Assembly (NCBI GenBank): GCA_036399775.1
Contig: DASWMJ010000099.1
Coordinates: forward strand, 1-64,000
Direction: 5' to 3'
Length of the DNA stretch: 64,000 nucleotides
From: JADMIH01 sp036399775
GTDB taxonomy: Bacteria > Chloroflexota > Chloroflexia > QHBQ01 > JADMIH01
Part shown: one piece after another, positions 56,806 to 64,000 of the stretch
Layout of the letters: the number at the start of each line of letters is the position of its first letter
Position numbering within the stretch: the stretch's first letter is position 1
Program-made: the position numbers and the translations under genes
Notes under the pieces: generated by a model
Told to the model about the DNA's origin: nothing
The model's database searches: none
Seen by the model: only the letters and a program-made list of their open reading frames with translations

Positions 56806-58650
56806 CTATTTTTGTAGAGCCTGGGCTATCTCGGTTTCGATTTGGGCCTGGTCTGGATAGCCGTTGTCACGTAGATGCTGGGCAAGCAAGAGGTGGACCT
56901 GGGGGTTGCCGGGGCGCATGAACTTGGAGGTCAGGGCTTCGCGCCAGGCCATGTTGGGGTTGTGGCGGGCGTCGAAGCCGGTGGCGGTTGCCAGGAACTC
57001 TTCGGCTAGCTGGGGGTAGTATGCACCGGCTCGGCGGTACGACTCGGCAGCCTGAGTGGGGTCGCCTTGTGCTTGGAAGATGCCGCCGCGCAGGGTGGCG
57101 ACGGGCTGGAAGCCGAGGCTCCTGGTTTCGAGCCACGTGACCAGGCGCTCCATGCCGGTGAGGACGCTTTCGGGGTTGCGCTCTCGCATGATGACGATGC
57201 GCTCGAAGTTGGCGGGGTCGGACCAGGCCGGGTCGGCGCTTGGGAGGCTCGCCACGAAGCCAGGGTCTTGCTGGAAGAAGCTGACTACCCAATAGATAGA
57301 GCCTGTGGGACGCTGGGCAAATACGCGGGGGTCGCGGGAATCGTATGTGGGGGCGGGGGGTGTGCCGTGCCAGTAGAAGTTGACGACGGCCATGCCGAGC
57401 GCAGGCTCATCGGCCAGGATTATGAGGTCGCCGGGGCCTGCCTGTTGGGAGAGGTAGAGGGCGGCTCCCCGGTAGTCGGGGAGGGAGGATAGTCGGCGGT
57501 GCTCCTGGGGGTTGAAGTAGATGTAGAGGGAGAAGATGAAGAGAGTGAGGACGGCAGCGCTTACGGCACCGGCGGCTGCGCGCCATATATGTGCGAGTTG
57601 TTGGCGGGCGCGGGGGGAGGGCCAGAGGGAGACGAGGCCATTGGCGATGAGCAGGAAGTAGAAAGGCATGGCGAAGAGGGCGTAACGCTGGAAGACTATG
57701 TTGGTGGTGCGGAAGGCGGCAAGTTCGATGCCGGGGATGAGCGTGAGCAGGATGCAGAGGAGGACGGCATGAGTGCGGCGTTGGTAGAGGGCGACGATGG
57801 CACCGAGGGCGGCGAGCAGGAAGAAGCCCAACTGGATGTATGGCTCGGTGGGGCTGCCGATGCCTAGCTGGGCCAGGCGGGTGAAGAAGAGGGATAGCTG
57901 GGCCGGGAGGATGTTAGGTAGGCGTTCCCAGGCCGGGGCGGTGCGGTGGACGTGGAATATGTCGAAGGCGAGGGGGATGGCGGCGATGCCTAATATGGCG
58001 AGGGAGATGAGGGCGTATCGGAGCGATTTGCGTTCTTTGCGGCGTTGGGACCACAAGCGGTACAGCACCCATAAGAGGATAGGGGCGAGGGCGGGCATAA
58101 AGAGGGTGAGGGTGAAGTAGGAGAAGTGGAGGGCTGCGATGGTAGATAGGGCGAAGGCAGCCCACCACCGGGCAGAGGCCGTGCGACGCGCTACGAGCAA
58201 GCAATAGACGGATAGGGCGGTGGAGAGGACCAGGAAGGTGTAGGGGCGAACGTCTTGCGAGTGGCTGACGTGGATGGCGGAGAGGGCGAGCAGGAGGGCG
58301 GCGATGAGGCCCTGGGCGCGGCCAAATAGCTCCCTGCCCAGGAGATAGACGGCCAGGGGGGTGAGGGCACCTGCGAGGGCGGAAGGTAGGCGCACCAGGA
58401 TAGGGGAGGAGGCGGGGTTTATAGGCATGGAGGTGAGCCAGACGAGGAAGTAGTGGAGGGGGGTCTGGACCAGCATGCCGCCGAAGCGGTCGGTGAAGAT
58501 AGCGAGGGGGCCGCGTGACGCTATCTCTATGGAGGCTACTTCGTCGTACCAGAGGCCGTAGTAGTCGAGGGACCAGAGGCGAATGACCAGGGCAAGGAGG
58601 GATATGCCCGCTAGCAGGAGCCATGCGCGATGGGGGCGGGTGGCTGGCAT
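56806..58650 (-). CDS. GT39-like membrane glycosyltransferase, paralogue C
   Basis: The 614-aa protein has the first-loop motif YYGLWYDEVASIEIASRGPLAIFTDRFG, ~11 TM helices and the same C-terminal helical end as paralogues A and B (PGNPQVHLLLAQHLRDNGYPDQAQIETEIAQAL). It lies 7 bp downstream of the coiled-coil protein gene and is probably co-transcribed with it. Confidence 0.83.
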   Translation of the reverse strand: MPATRPHRAWLLLAGISLLALVIRLWSLDYYGLWYDEVASIEIASRGPLAIFTDRFGGMLVQTPLHYFLVWLTSMPINPASSPILVRLPSALAGALTPLAVYLLGRELFGRAQGLIAALLLALSAIHVSHSQDVRPYTFLVLSTALSVYCLLVARRTASARWWAAFALSTIAALHFSYFTLTLFMPALAPILLWVLYRLWSQRRKERKSLRYALISLAILGIAAIPLAFDIFHVHRTAPAWERLPNILPAQLSLFFTRLAQLGIGSPTEPYIQLGFFLLAALGAIVALYQRRTHAVLLCILLTLIPGIELAAFRTTNIVFQRYALFAMPFYFLLIANGLVSLWPSPRARQQLAHIWRAAAGAVSAAVLTLFIFSLYIYFNPQEHRRLSSLPDYRGAALYLSQQAGPGDLIILADEPALGMAVVNFYWHGTPPAPTYDSRDPRVFAQRPTGSIYWVVSFFQQDPGFVASLPSADPAWSDPANFERIVIMRERNPESVLTGMERLVTWLETRSLGFQPVATLRGGIFQAQGDPTQAAESYRRAGAYYPQLAEEFLATATGFDARHNPNMAWREALTSKFMRPGNPQVHLLLAQHLRDNGYPDQAQIETEIAQALQK

Positions 58651-58657
58651 AGGGGCG

Positions 58658-60532
58658 CTAGGGTTGGCTCGGCGGCTCTATTTCGGTGAAGTAATCGCGG
58701 ACCAAGTCTTTATAGCCCTGGGGGATGTAGTCGCTGCCGAGGGCGTTGCCCGCGCGCTCTTTGTACTCGCCGTAGACCTGCTCGTAGGGCACCTGGGCGT
58801 TGCCGGGGCTGTTGGCGTCGGTGTTGGTGCCCGCGCTGGTCTGCTCGCCCTTATCGCCCTGGCCCTGCACGGAGATGGGCGTGAGGTTGGCGTCGACGCT
58901 GCTGGGTGGTGCGTAGACAGGCTCCTGGTGGCCGGTGCCCCAGCCGCCGTTGGGCTGGCCTCCATTGGGGTTGCCGTTACCATTGCCATTGTTGCCCTGC
59001 CCCTGCCCCTGCCCCTGACCTTGACCCTGCCCTTGACCCTGGCCTTGCCCCTGACCCTGCACCGCGACAGGCGTGCCGGTACCCTGGGCGAGAACGGGGG
59101 TGCCGGTGCGTGCGGGCTGGCCTGTGGCGGGGGAGCCGAGGACAACCGGGGTGCCGGAGATGGGAGTGCCCGGTGATGCGACGGGCGAGCCGAGGGAGGC
59201 TATGGCCGTGCCTGAGAAGGGCGTGCCGGAGAAAGGGGTGCCTGACGAGGGGGTGCCGTTGTTGGTGCGGGTGCCCTGGGCGATTGCCGTGCCGGATAGG
59301 GGACTGCCGGGGACCGGGGTGGAGCGCCCCGCCTGGGCTATGTCCGACTTGCTCTGCTGTAACTGGGAGAGGGCCTGGCGTACCTGCTCCTGGGAGGCAA
59401 GGTCCTGGGCGCTATCGCTCATCTGCTGGCCTGCGTCCTTGAGGGCCTGCTTCGCGGCTTCGGGGTCGTTCTGCTCAAGGGCGTTGGCTGCCCTGTCGAG
59501 GCTGCCGGCAAGCCCAGGGTCGAGGGCTACTACGTTGTCGCGGGCCTGGCGCAGCGAGTCGGCCAGGGCCTTTCGCTCCTCCGGGGTCATCTTGTCGAGG
59601 TTGTCGGCGGCTTTGTCGAGGGCTTCTTTGGCCTTTTCTGGGTCGCCAGCTTTGAGGGCTTCGCCTGCTTCTTTGGCCGAAGGGTTGTTGGAGGCGGCAA
59701 GCTGTTTGGCCAGCTCATCGAGGGCGGCGCGCTCGGCGGGTGCCTGGGGGTCGAGGGCCTTCTGTAGCTCATTCTCGGTCTCGGAGAGGCGAGCGAGGGC
59801 TTCCTCCCGCGAGAGGTCCTGGGTGGAGAGGTCGCGGGAAAGCTGCTCCAGCTCCTTGAGGAGTTCTTGCAGGGTAGGGTCGTTAGGGGTGCGCGGGTTG
59901 GCCTGGACCTGCTGCTTGAGGGCTTCTATCTTCTTCTGCTCGATGCCCACCTGCGCCCGCGCCGCGCTTTCGGGGGAGGGCTGGATGGGGTTGGGCACGA
60001 AGATGGCAGCCAGGAGGAGGGCCAGCATCACGCCTGCCGGGGCGAACTGCCTGCGGTCCAGCTTCAAGGGGAGGTCTTTTTGCGGGGAGAGGCGGGATGC
60101 GGAAGCGAGAGCGTCGTCAAGCTGGGCCTCGCGTAAGACGGTAAGCGCGGGGTTTGGGTTGGAGGGCGGTTTTGTGGCGTCTTCGAGGGCGGTGGATAGG
60201 CGCTCGTCCAGGGAGAGCAGGAGATCGGCCTTGCGGGCGGTGGACATGAGGTCGCGCGGGCGAACGAGGGTGTATAAGAGTGCGGTGAGTAAGGCTGCCG
60301 CTACGAAGCCCGCGCCGGTGGCAAACAGGGCGGGCAAAGGCATCATGGGCGTTACGCGCCAGATAATCGCGAGCAAGACGGATGCGCCCAGGCCCAGCGC
60401 GGCGGCAATGGGTAGCAGCGAAGTAGCCTCCTGGATGCGGAGGCGCGACTGGACGCGGCGCAGGATGGCATGGAGTTGGTGGAGGCGCGGGTCCGGGATT
60501 TGGGTTGGCGTGGGTTGGTTTGGCATGCTCAT
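58658..60532 (-). CDS. Coiled-coil membrane protein with Gln-Gly repeat region
   Basis: The 624-aa protein has two TM helices near the N-terminus (SLLPIAAALGLGASVLLAIIW and LFATGAGFVAAALLTALLYTL, ~40-95), a third around 165-180, and then a ~200-residue Ala/Glu/Lys/Leu coiled coil. After that come Thr/Pro/Gly-rich sequences and a (GQ)n tract encoded by a hexanucleotide repeat (about 58998-59060). The C-terminal YGEYKERAGNALGSDYIPQGYKDLVRDYFTEIEP motif is shared by proteins that sit beside MoxR/BatA-type ATPase operons, though none is present here. Function is unknown; DUF4175-like is the nearest label I can offer. Confidence 0.72.
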   Translation of the reverse strand: MSMPNQPTPTQIPDPRLHQLHAILRRVQSRLRIQEATSLLPIAAALGLGASVLLAIIWRVTPMMPLPALFATGAGFVAAALLTALLYTLVRPRDLMSTARKADLLLSLDERLSTALEDATKPPSNPNPALTVLREAQLDDALASASRLSPQKDLPLKLDRRQFAPAGVMLALLLAAIFVPNPIQPSPESAARAQVGIEQKKIEALKQQVQANPRTPNDPTLQELLKELEQLSRDLSTQDLSREEALARLSETENELQKALDPQAPAERAALDELAKQLAASNNPSAKEAGEALKAGDPEKAKEALDKAADNLDKMTPEERKALADSLRQARDNVVALDPGLAGSLDRAANALEQNDPEAAKQALKDAGQQMSDSAQDLASQEQVRQALSQLQQSKSDIAQAGRSTPVPGSPLSGTAIAQGTRTNNGTPSSGTPFSGTPFSGTAIASLGSPVASPGTPISGTPVVLGSPATGQPARTGTPVLAQGTGTPVAVQGQGQGQGQGQGQGQGQGQGQGNNGNGNGNPNGGQPNGGWGTGHQEPVYAPPSSVDANLTPISVQGQGDKGEQTSAGTNTDANSPGNAQVPYEQVYGEYKERAGNALGSDYIPQGYKDLVRDYFTEIEPPSQP

Positions 60533-60639
60533 TTGTTGTACGTCTGGGTATGATTATAAGTTCCAGGGGGTGGAAGGGCAAGGGCAGCACATTTCGGTTA
60601 TGATGTACCATCTAACGAACGTAAAGGAGCACGACCGAA

Positions 60640-61020
60640 ATGGATATGAAACTTGAATTGGTGCCGATGCCGGTTTCCGATATTGACCGCGCAAAGGCTT
60701 TCTACGTAGAGAAGCTTGGATTTAATGCGGACCATGATTCGCGGCCTAATGAGACAATCAGGGTTGTGCAACTGACGCCGCCTGGGTCGGCGTGTTCAAT
60801 CGTGCTGACGGCGGGTCTGCCCGATATTGAGATGCAGCCTGGGTCGCAGAGGGGGTTGCACCTGGTAGTTGAGGACGTAAGCAAGGTGCGCGAAGTGCTC
60901 GCGGGCAGGGGCGTTGACGTGGGTGAGGTTGTCGAGTATCCCAGGGGGATCAAGTACGTTCATTTCAGCGACCCCGACGGGAATACCTGGGCGTTGCAGG
61001 AGATACCGGAGGGGATTTAG
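60640..61020 (+). CDS. VOC-fold (glyoxalase/dioxygenase-like) protein
   Basis: The 126-aa protein has the two-beta-alpha-beta-beta-beta repeat: VPVSDIDRAKAFYVEKLGFNADHD, a middle strand, GLHLVVEDVSKVREVLAGRGVDVG, and the end FSDPDGNTWALQEIPE. Metal-ligand positions (His/Glu) look conserved in GLHLVVED and WALQE. AAAGGAG lies upstream of ATG 60640. Substrate unknown. Confidence 0.88.
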   Translation: MDMKLELVPMPVSDIDRAKAFYVEKLGFNADHDSRPNETIRVVQLTPPGSACSIVLTAGLPDIEMQPGSQRGLHLVVEDVSKVREVLAGRGVDVGEVVEYPRGIKYVHFSDPDGNTWALQEIPEGI

Positions 61021-61310
61021 CTGCCGGGGGATTCGTTTTGCTTGCTAGAGCTTGTTATGAACATCCGCAGCCAGGAGGGTTGAGGAACTGAATAAGTTGA
61101 ACGAAGCGAGCAGCCATCAGAATAGCGAAGACGGCGAAATGCAGCCCTGCCAACCGTCTTAGGCAGCCGCTCGTAGTCACGAGCCTGAATGTATAAGGTA
61201 TTACCGCTGCTTTGGACCGATCCTGCGCCCCCTGCACTCTTGCTTTATGGCTAATAATAAGATGCCGCCTGAACACTCAGGCAGCATCTTGCTAATTGCG
61301 GGTAGTCAGA
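61021..61310. other. Intergenic region with convergent terminator
   Basis: This 290-bp gap between convergent genes holds the hairpin at 61259-61290. A frame of ~73 codons exists on the minus strand (61055-61276) but has no ribosome site or recognisable content. Confidence 0.45.
61259..61290 (-). terminator. Terminator for the FMN-binding protein gene
   Basis: On the minus strand AAGATGCTGCCTGA pairs with TCAGGCGGCATCTT (14 bp with one G.U) around GTGT, followed by ATTATT. It lies ~20 bp after the gene at 61311-61850. Confidence 0.7.
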
Positions 61311-61850
61311 CTAGAAGATGTAGCGGGTGCAGTGGCTGACGCCCTCATCGGTGATGCCAAGAGCGAAGACTTTTCGCAGGGTCATTTCGTAGACGTCATA
61401 AGGCGCGGGTCCGGTGGTTGGGGCATGATAGGGTGCGTCGAGGTTGCCGCCCCTGGCTTCGGCGGGCCAGCCTGCCGACCGGCAGAAAGCTGCTAATTGC
61501 TGAACTTTCGCTTCGTCGCGGGTTATCGCGGCGGTGCCTTCGGCGACTATGTCGTAGTCACCGGCGTGGATGGAGATGGTGCAACTCGGGTTTTGATCCA
61601 GGTTGGCGCGCTTGCGAGTGCCCTGGCCGCTGGTGAAATAAAACGTCTCGTTGACGAAGAAGGCGCCGATAGGGGTGGTGTGGACCTGGCCCTCGCCGCT
61701 AACGGTCGAGAGCCAGCATGTACCGTCAGGATTGGTGAGCAGTTTCACAACTTCACTCCAGTCGAGCGCGCTGGCGTCTCTGATGGGGGGCTGGGTCTGC
61801 TGGTATGGGTAATCGACCATGACTTCTGCTTTGGGTGCGTGATGATTCAT
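61311..61850 (-). CDS. Pyridoxamine-phosphate-oxidase-fold FMN protein
   Basis: The 179-aa split-barrel protein has SALDWSEVVKLLTNPDGTCWLSTVSGEGQVHTTPIGAFFVNETFYFTSGQGTRKRANLDQNPSCTISIH, the FMN-binding pattern. It is probably an F420/FMN-dependent reductase or heme/B6 enzyme of the PPOX family. ATG 61850 has AAAGGAGA 6 nt upstream. The frame extends to 61934 but that part is unsupported. Confidence 0.83.
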   Translation of the reverse strand: MNHHAPKAEVMVDYPYQQTQPPIRDASALDWSEVVKLLTNPDGTCWLSTVSGEGQVHTTPIGAFFVNETFYFTSGQGTRKRANLDQNPSCTISIHAGDYDIVAEGTAAITRDEAKVQQLAAFCRSAGWPAEARGGNLDAPYHAPTTGPAPYDVYEMTLRKVFALGITDEGVSHCTRYIF

Positions 61851-61991
61851 GTTCTTCTCCTTTATAGACCAAACTCCGGATTGAACTCGCTGTGAGCCGG
61901 GATTATGCGGTGACGGGTTCGGCCGAAGCAGCATCTGCTGGTTGGTATTCGACTGCTGATGGACAACCGGCGTGTGCCAGCACTCTCGTGC

Positions 61992-62681
61992 TCATTTAGC
62001 AGTCAGATCCTTGTCTTCCATTTCCCAGGCGTGATCGAGAGTGTGAAAGGCGGTATGCCGGATCAGGTAGCGAAGCGGCCACTTGCGGGCCATCTTGTTC
62101 TGGGAATGTAGCTCCCGAATTGCATTGCAATAGGCCTCGCGATGCGCCTTCAATCCCTCCTCGGTCAGTATTGCCTCCTGATCCTCCTGAGGTCTGTCCC
62201 GCGGGGCCCAGTCCCGCTCATTGAAAAGCACATGACGGACGATGCGGTCCCGATCTCTCCCTCCGCCGCGCGGACCGCGCTGTAGCTCAGCCGACACACG
62301 CGAACGCACATCATCGAAAAAGGTCCAGCATGCCCGCATCAGCGTCAGTTCACGCTCCAACTCTTCGGATGACACGGCTTGCTGGTCGATAGTCGAAAAC
62401 CCAAACGAAATACCCCAGAAGTCGGTTGAGCCGGTGCCCGGATAGCGTTCGACAACGGCGACGGCGCTGCCGGTCGTGCTGGTCGCAAACTCGGCCTCCA
62501 TCCTGGCCAGCTTCGCCACGGGTGCATAACGTGGAACGTAGGAGAGTAAGCGTTCGACCGCAGCCTCCCCGGTCGTTGCCCCGCGCGCTAGACCAGGCCA
62601 GTCCGGTGCCACTGCCACTACCTTCTTGCCCTTCGGTCCGATTTCCAACATCACTCGAATGTCGTTTGTGTCGTTAGCCAC
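61992..62681 (-). CDS. DinB-like protein, second copy
   Basis: The protein is ~229 aa with LEIGPKGKKVVAVAPDWPGLARG at the start, a beta-rich N-terminal module, and a helical C-terminal half (ERELTLMRACWTFFDDVRSRVS...LRYLIRHTAFHTLDHAWEMED). The latter has the DinB/maleylpyruvate-isomerase pattern with His in RHTAFHTLDH. GTG 62681 is chosen because AGGAGG precedes it; a start at 62696 would place that RBS inside the gene. It is a plausible thiol-dependent enzyme. Not in an operon with the first DinB gene. Confidence 0.75.
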   Translation of the reverse strand: MANDTNDIRVMLEIGPKGKKVVAVAPDWPGLARGATTGEAAVERLLSYVPRYAPVAKLARMEAEFATSTTGSAVAVVERYPGTGSTDFWGISFGFSTIDQQAVSSEELERELTLMRACWTFFDDVRSRVSAELQRGPRGGGRDRDRIVRHVLFNERDWAPRDRPQEDQEAILTEEGLKAHREAYCNAIRELHSQNKMARKWPLRYLIRHTAFHTLDHAWEMEDKDLTAK

Positions 62682-62952
62682 GGCTCCTCCTATCACACTA
62701 GAATATGAGCGTCCACGTTCTTACAACAGATGTTTCGGTTTGACTATGCGAGGTCTAACCTGACACTATTTTAGCACTAATGTTCTCCTAATGCAACGAT
62801 GCATCGAGCAACAGCGCCAGTTTGTTGTGGGGAGCTTATCACGGTTGCCCCCTCTCCAAAGTTCATAACACGCTCTAAAAGATGAGTGGTTAATTCCTTT
62901 CACATATCGGGTGCATATTCAGGTATATGAGCGCGCTCGGAGGGCTGACAGC

Positions 62953-63354
62953 ATGTTTAGCAGGGGAATATCCGAGATTGTGTTGATTGTGAGAGACGTC
63001 AAGGCGTCGGCGCACTTTTATCAAGAGGTTGTGGGGTTGGAGCCGCGCACGGTGGCCGACGAAGAGTGGGCATGGTTCTGGGCGGGCGAGCCTGGGAAGG
63101 CTCAGCACGTGGCATTACACAAGGGGGCGCTTCTGTTTGAGGAGCATTCCCCTCTGCCGGAGGGTAAGCGGTGGGGCCACGTACACTTTGCTCTAGATGT
63201 GCCGAGGGAGAGGCTGGAGGAGGCCGTGGACCACGTGCGGAGTCACGGAGTAGCGGTGTACGGGCCTACCGACTTCAAGTGGATGAATGCACGGTCATAC
63301 TACTTTTACGACCCGGACGGCAATCTGTTGGAGTTTTGGTCGCCTGACGCCTGA
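62953..63354 (+). CDS. VOC-fold (glyoxalase-like) protein
   Basis: From ATG 62953 (GGAGGG 8 nt upstream) the 133-aa product starts SRGISEIVLIVRDVKASAHFYQEVVGLEPRTV and ends YFYDPDGNLLEFWSPDA, the VOC signature with His/Glu ligands (HVHFALDV, LLEFW). An upstream in-frame start at 62911 lacks a ribosome site. Substrate unknown; it is likely a metalloenzyme of detoxification or aromatic metabolism. Confidence 0.88.
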   Translation: MFSRGISEIVLIVRDVKASAHFYQEVVGLEPRTVADEEWAWFWAGEPGKAQHVALHKGALLFEEHSPLPEGKRWGHVHFALDVPRERLEEAVDHVRSHGVAVYGPTDFKWMNARSYYFYDPDGNLLEFWSPDA

Positions 63355-63362
63355 TGGGCATA

Positions 63363-63380
63363 GTGGTCAGTGGTCAGTGG
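63363..63380. repeat. Heptanucleotide array (TCAGTGG)n
   Basis: Two to three copies of GGTCAGT, the same unit as at 40560-40592, downstream of the VOC gene. Confidence 0.8.
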
Positions 63381-63410
63381 TTGGGGGTTCGCCTACATTG
63401 ATTATTAACT

Positions 63411-64000
63411 CTACCCTGTATCAGCCCTGGCTTTGGTGGGCATATGGCGAGTAGCGGCGTAGAGGGAGAGGGCGGCCAGGAGCACGAGCGCGCCGGGGAC
63501 GAGCCAATCCCAGATGGGGGGCATGCCGGTGGAGGCGAGGCTGGGGCGGTGGATGGCGGCGGTGAGGCCGTTTAGGAGGTAGCCCGGCTCTTCGAGGAGG
63601 GGGGATTGGGCGGGGTTGTATATGGTGGCCGCTTCGCCGGGATCGCCCGCCAGGAGGAGGCCGTGCAGGCGGTAGTAGACCTGGAAGTCAACCATCGCGC
63701 CTGGGATGGATACGAGCGCGCCTAGCACGGACAACGCTATCCAGGAGGCGAGCAGGAGGGTGCGTGGCGAAAGCCGGGCCGCGAGCTTCTGGTTGGCGTT
63801 ATCGAAGATGAAACTGCCGATGGAGGCTAATGGGATGATTAGCAGGGGGAGCACGGGCATGACGAGGCGCGGACCCCAGGCGAAGTTGCCGGTCCATGCC
63901 CACCAGAGGGCGTTGAAGATGAAGCTGGCCACGCTCTGAGATAGGATTAGGGCCACAGTTAGCCTGCCTGGGAAGCCGTCGCGCCTGTACAGCAGCCACA
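63411..64000 (-). CDS. Polytopic membrane glycosyltransferase-like protein, C-terminal part
   Basis: The frame is open to the right edge of the window, so the N-terminus is missing. About four TM segments are visible (LILSQSVASFIFNALWWAW, LVMPVLPLLIIPLASIGSFIF, LLASWIALSVLGALVSIPGAMV, LVPGALVLLAALSLYAA). A loop GPRLVMPVLPLLIIPLASIG is common near the C-terminus of GT39/PMT-like or DUF2029-like proteins. It resembles the glycosyltransferase cluster at 45.7-58.7 kb but the catalytic N-terminus is not in view. Confidence 0.65.
   Translation of the reverse strand, partial: WLLYRRDGFPGRLTVALILSQSVASFIFNALWWAWTGNFAWGPRLVMPVLPLLIIPLASIGSFIFDNANQKLAARLSPRTLLLASWIALSVLGALVSIPGAMVDFQVYYRLHGLLLAGDPGEAATIYNPAQSPLLEEPGYLLNGLTAAIHRPSLASTGMPPIWDWLVPGALVLLAALSLYAATRHMPTKARADTG

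Noticed and set aside
59073..60656. Plus-strand frame of ~527 codons opposite the coiled-coil gene
   Set aside because: Ser/Arg-rich antisense shadow created by the GC-rich coiled-coil codons; no start signal or recognisable domain.
61055..61276. Small minus-strand gene between the VOC and FMN-protein genes
   Set aside because: No ribosome site, overlaps the terminator, no recognisable content.

Overview
The window reads like a chromosomal segment of an uncultured Chloroflexota bacterium. This is inferred from gene content: two surface proteins with Thr/Pro linkers and triple SLH domains, an archaeal-type ATP-dependent DNA ligase, a sigma-54 with an N-terminal zinc ribbon, an rplI-dnaB-dnaD-dnaC block with an intein in DnaB, and many membrane glycosyltransferases of the GT39/GT87 type. 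Most of the window looks GC-rich. The 26-31 kb block and parts of 9-13 kb look clearly more AT-rich, judged by eye.

Layout. 1-6 kb: the end of an SLH protein, a Tat/lipobox lipoprotein rich in His and Met, an L,D-transpeptidase, an NYN-domain gene broken by a TAG, a TlpA-type thioredoxin, and a membrane J-domain/cupredoxin protein interrupted by an in-frame TGA. 6-13 kb: Lon, a secreted metzincin protease, and a beta-propeller/SLH protein. 13-25 kb: folC, an SRPBCC protein, DNA ligase, rpoN, thiolase, a PIN toxin-antitoxin pair, acyl-CoA dehydrogenase, a carboxymuconolactone-decarboxylase/AhpD-like protein with an in-frame TGA, and nfo. 25.6-31 kb: a structured non-coding stretch, then a two-gene effector-associated-domain system (NACHT NTPase plus trypsin-like protease). 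31-38 kb: a giant extracellular metzincin-like protein, two DNA methyltransferases and three unknown genes. 38.8-44 kb: the replication block. 44.5-58.7 kb: a toxin-like protein and a run of membrane glycosyltransferases, interrupted by a small coiled-coil gene with two tRNA-like genes. 58.7-64 kb: a coiled-coil membrane protein and small enzymes (VOC, FMN-binding, DinB-like).

Main discoveries. (1) Two redox-type proteins carry TGA exactly where relatives have a metal or redox cysteine (DPG-TGA-GR in the cupredoxin, CAY-TGA in the AhpD/CMD motif). Each TGA is followed by a hairpin whose apical loop starts 21 nt downstream, as in a bacterial SECIS. Both are read here as selenoproteins. (2) A protease/NACHT pair is joined by shared N-terminal effector-associated domains, and the NACHT gene has a T TTT TTT slippery site that would fuse it in the -1 frame to a C-terminal membrane region. 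(3) A consensus promoter centred on a perfect 9-bp dyad drives a small coiled-coil protein and two abnormal tRNA-like RNAs. (4) The genome is full of degenerate tandem heptanucleotide arrays, often arranged as forward plus inverted arrays, and some of them lie inside coding sequences (Lon, DnaC-like, DnaD-like, a methyltransferase).

Limits: all family assignments come from motifs recognised by eye. No alignment, folding or database search was run.
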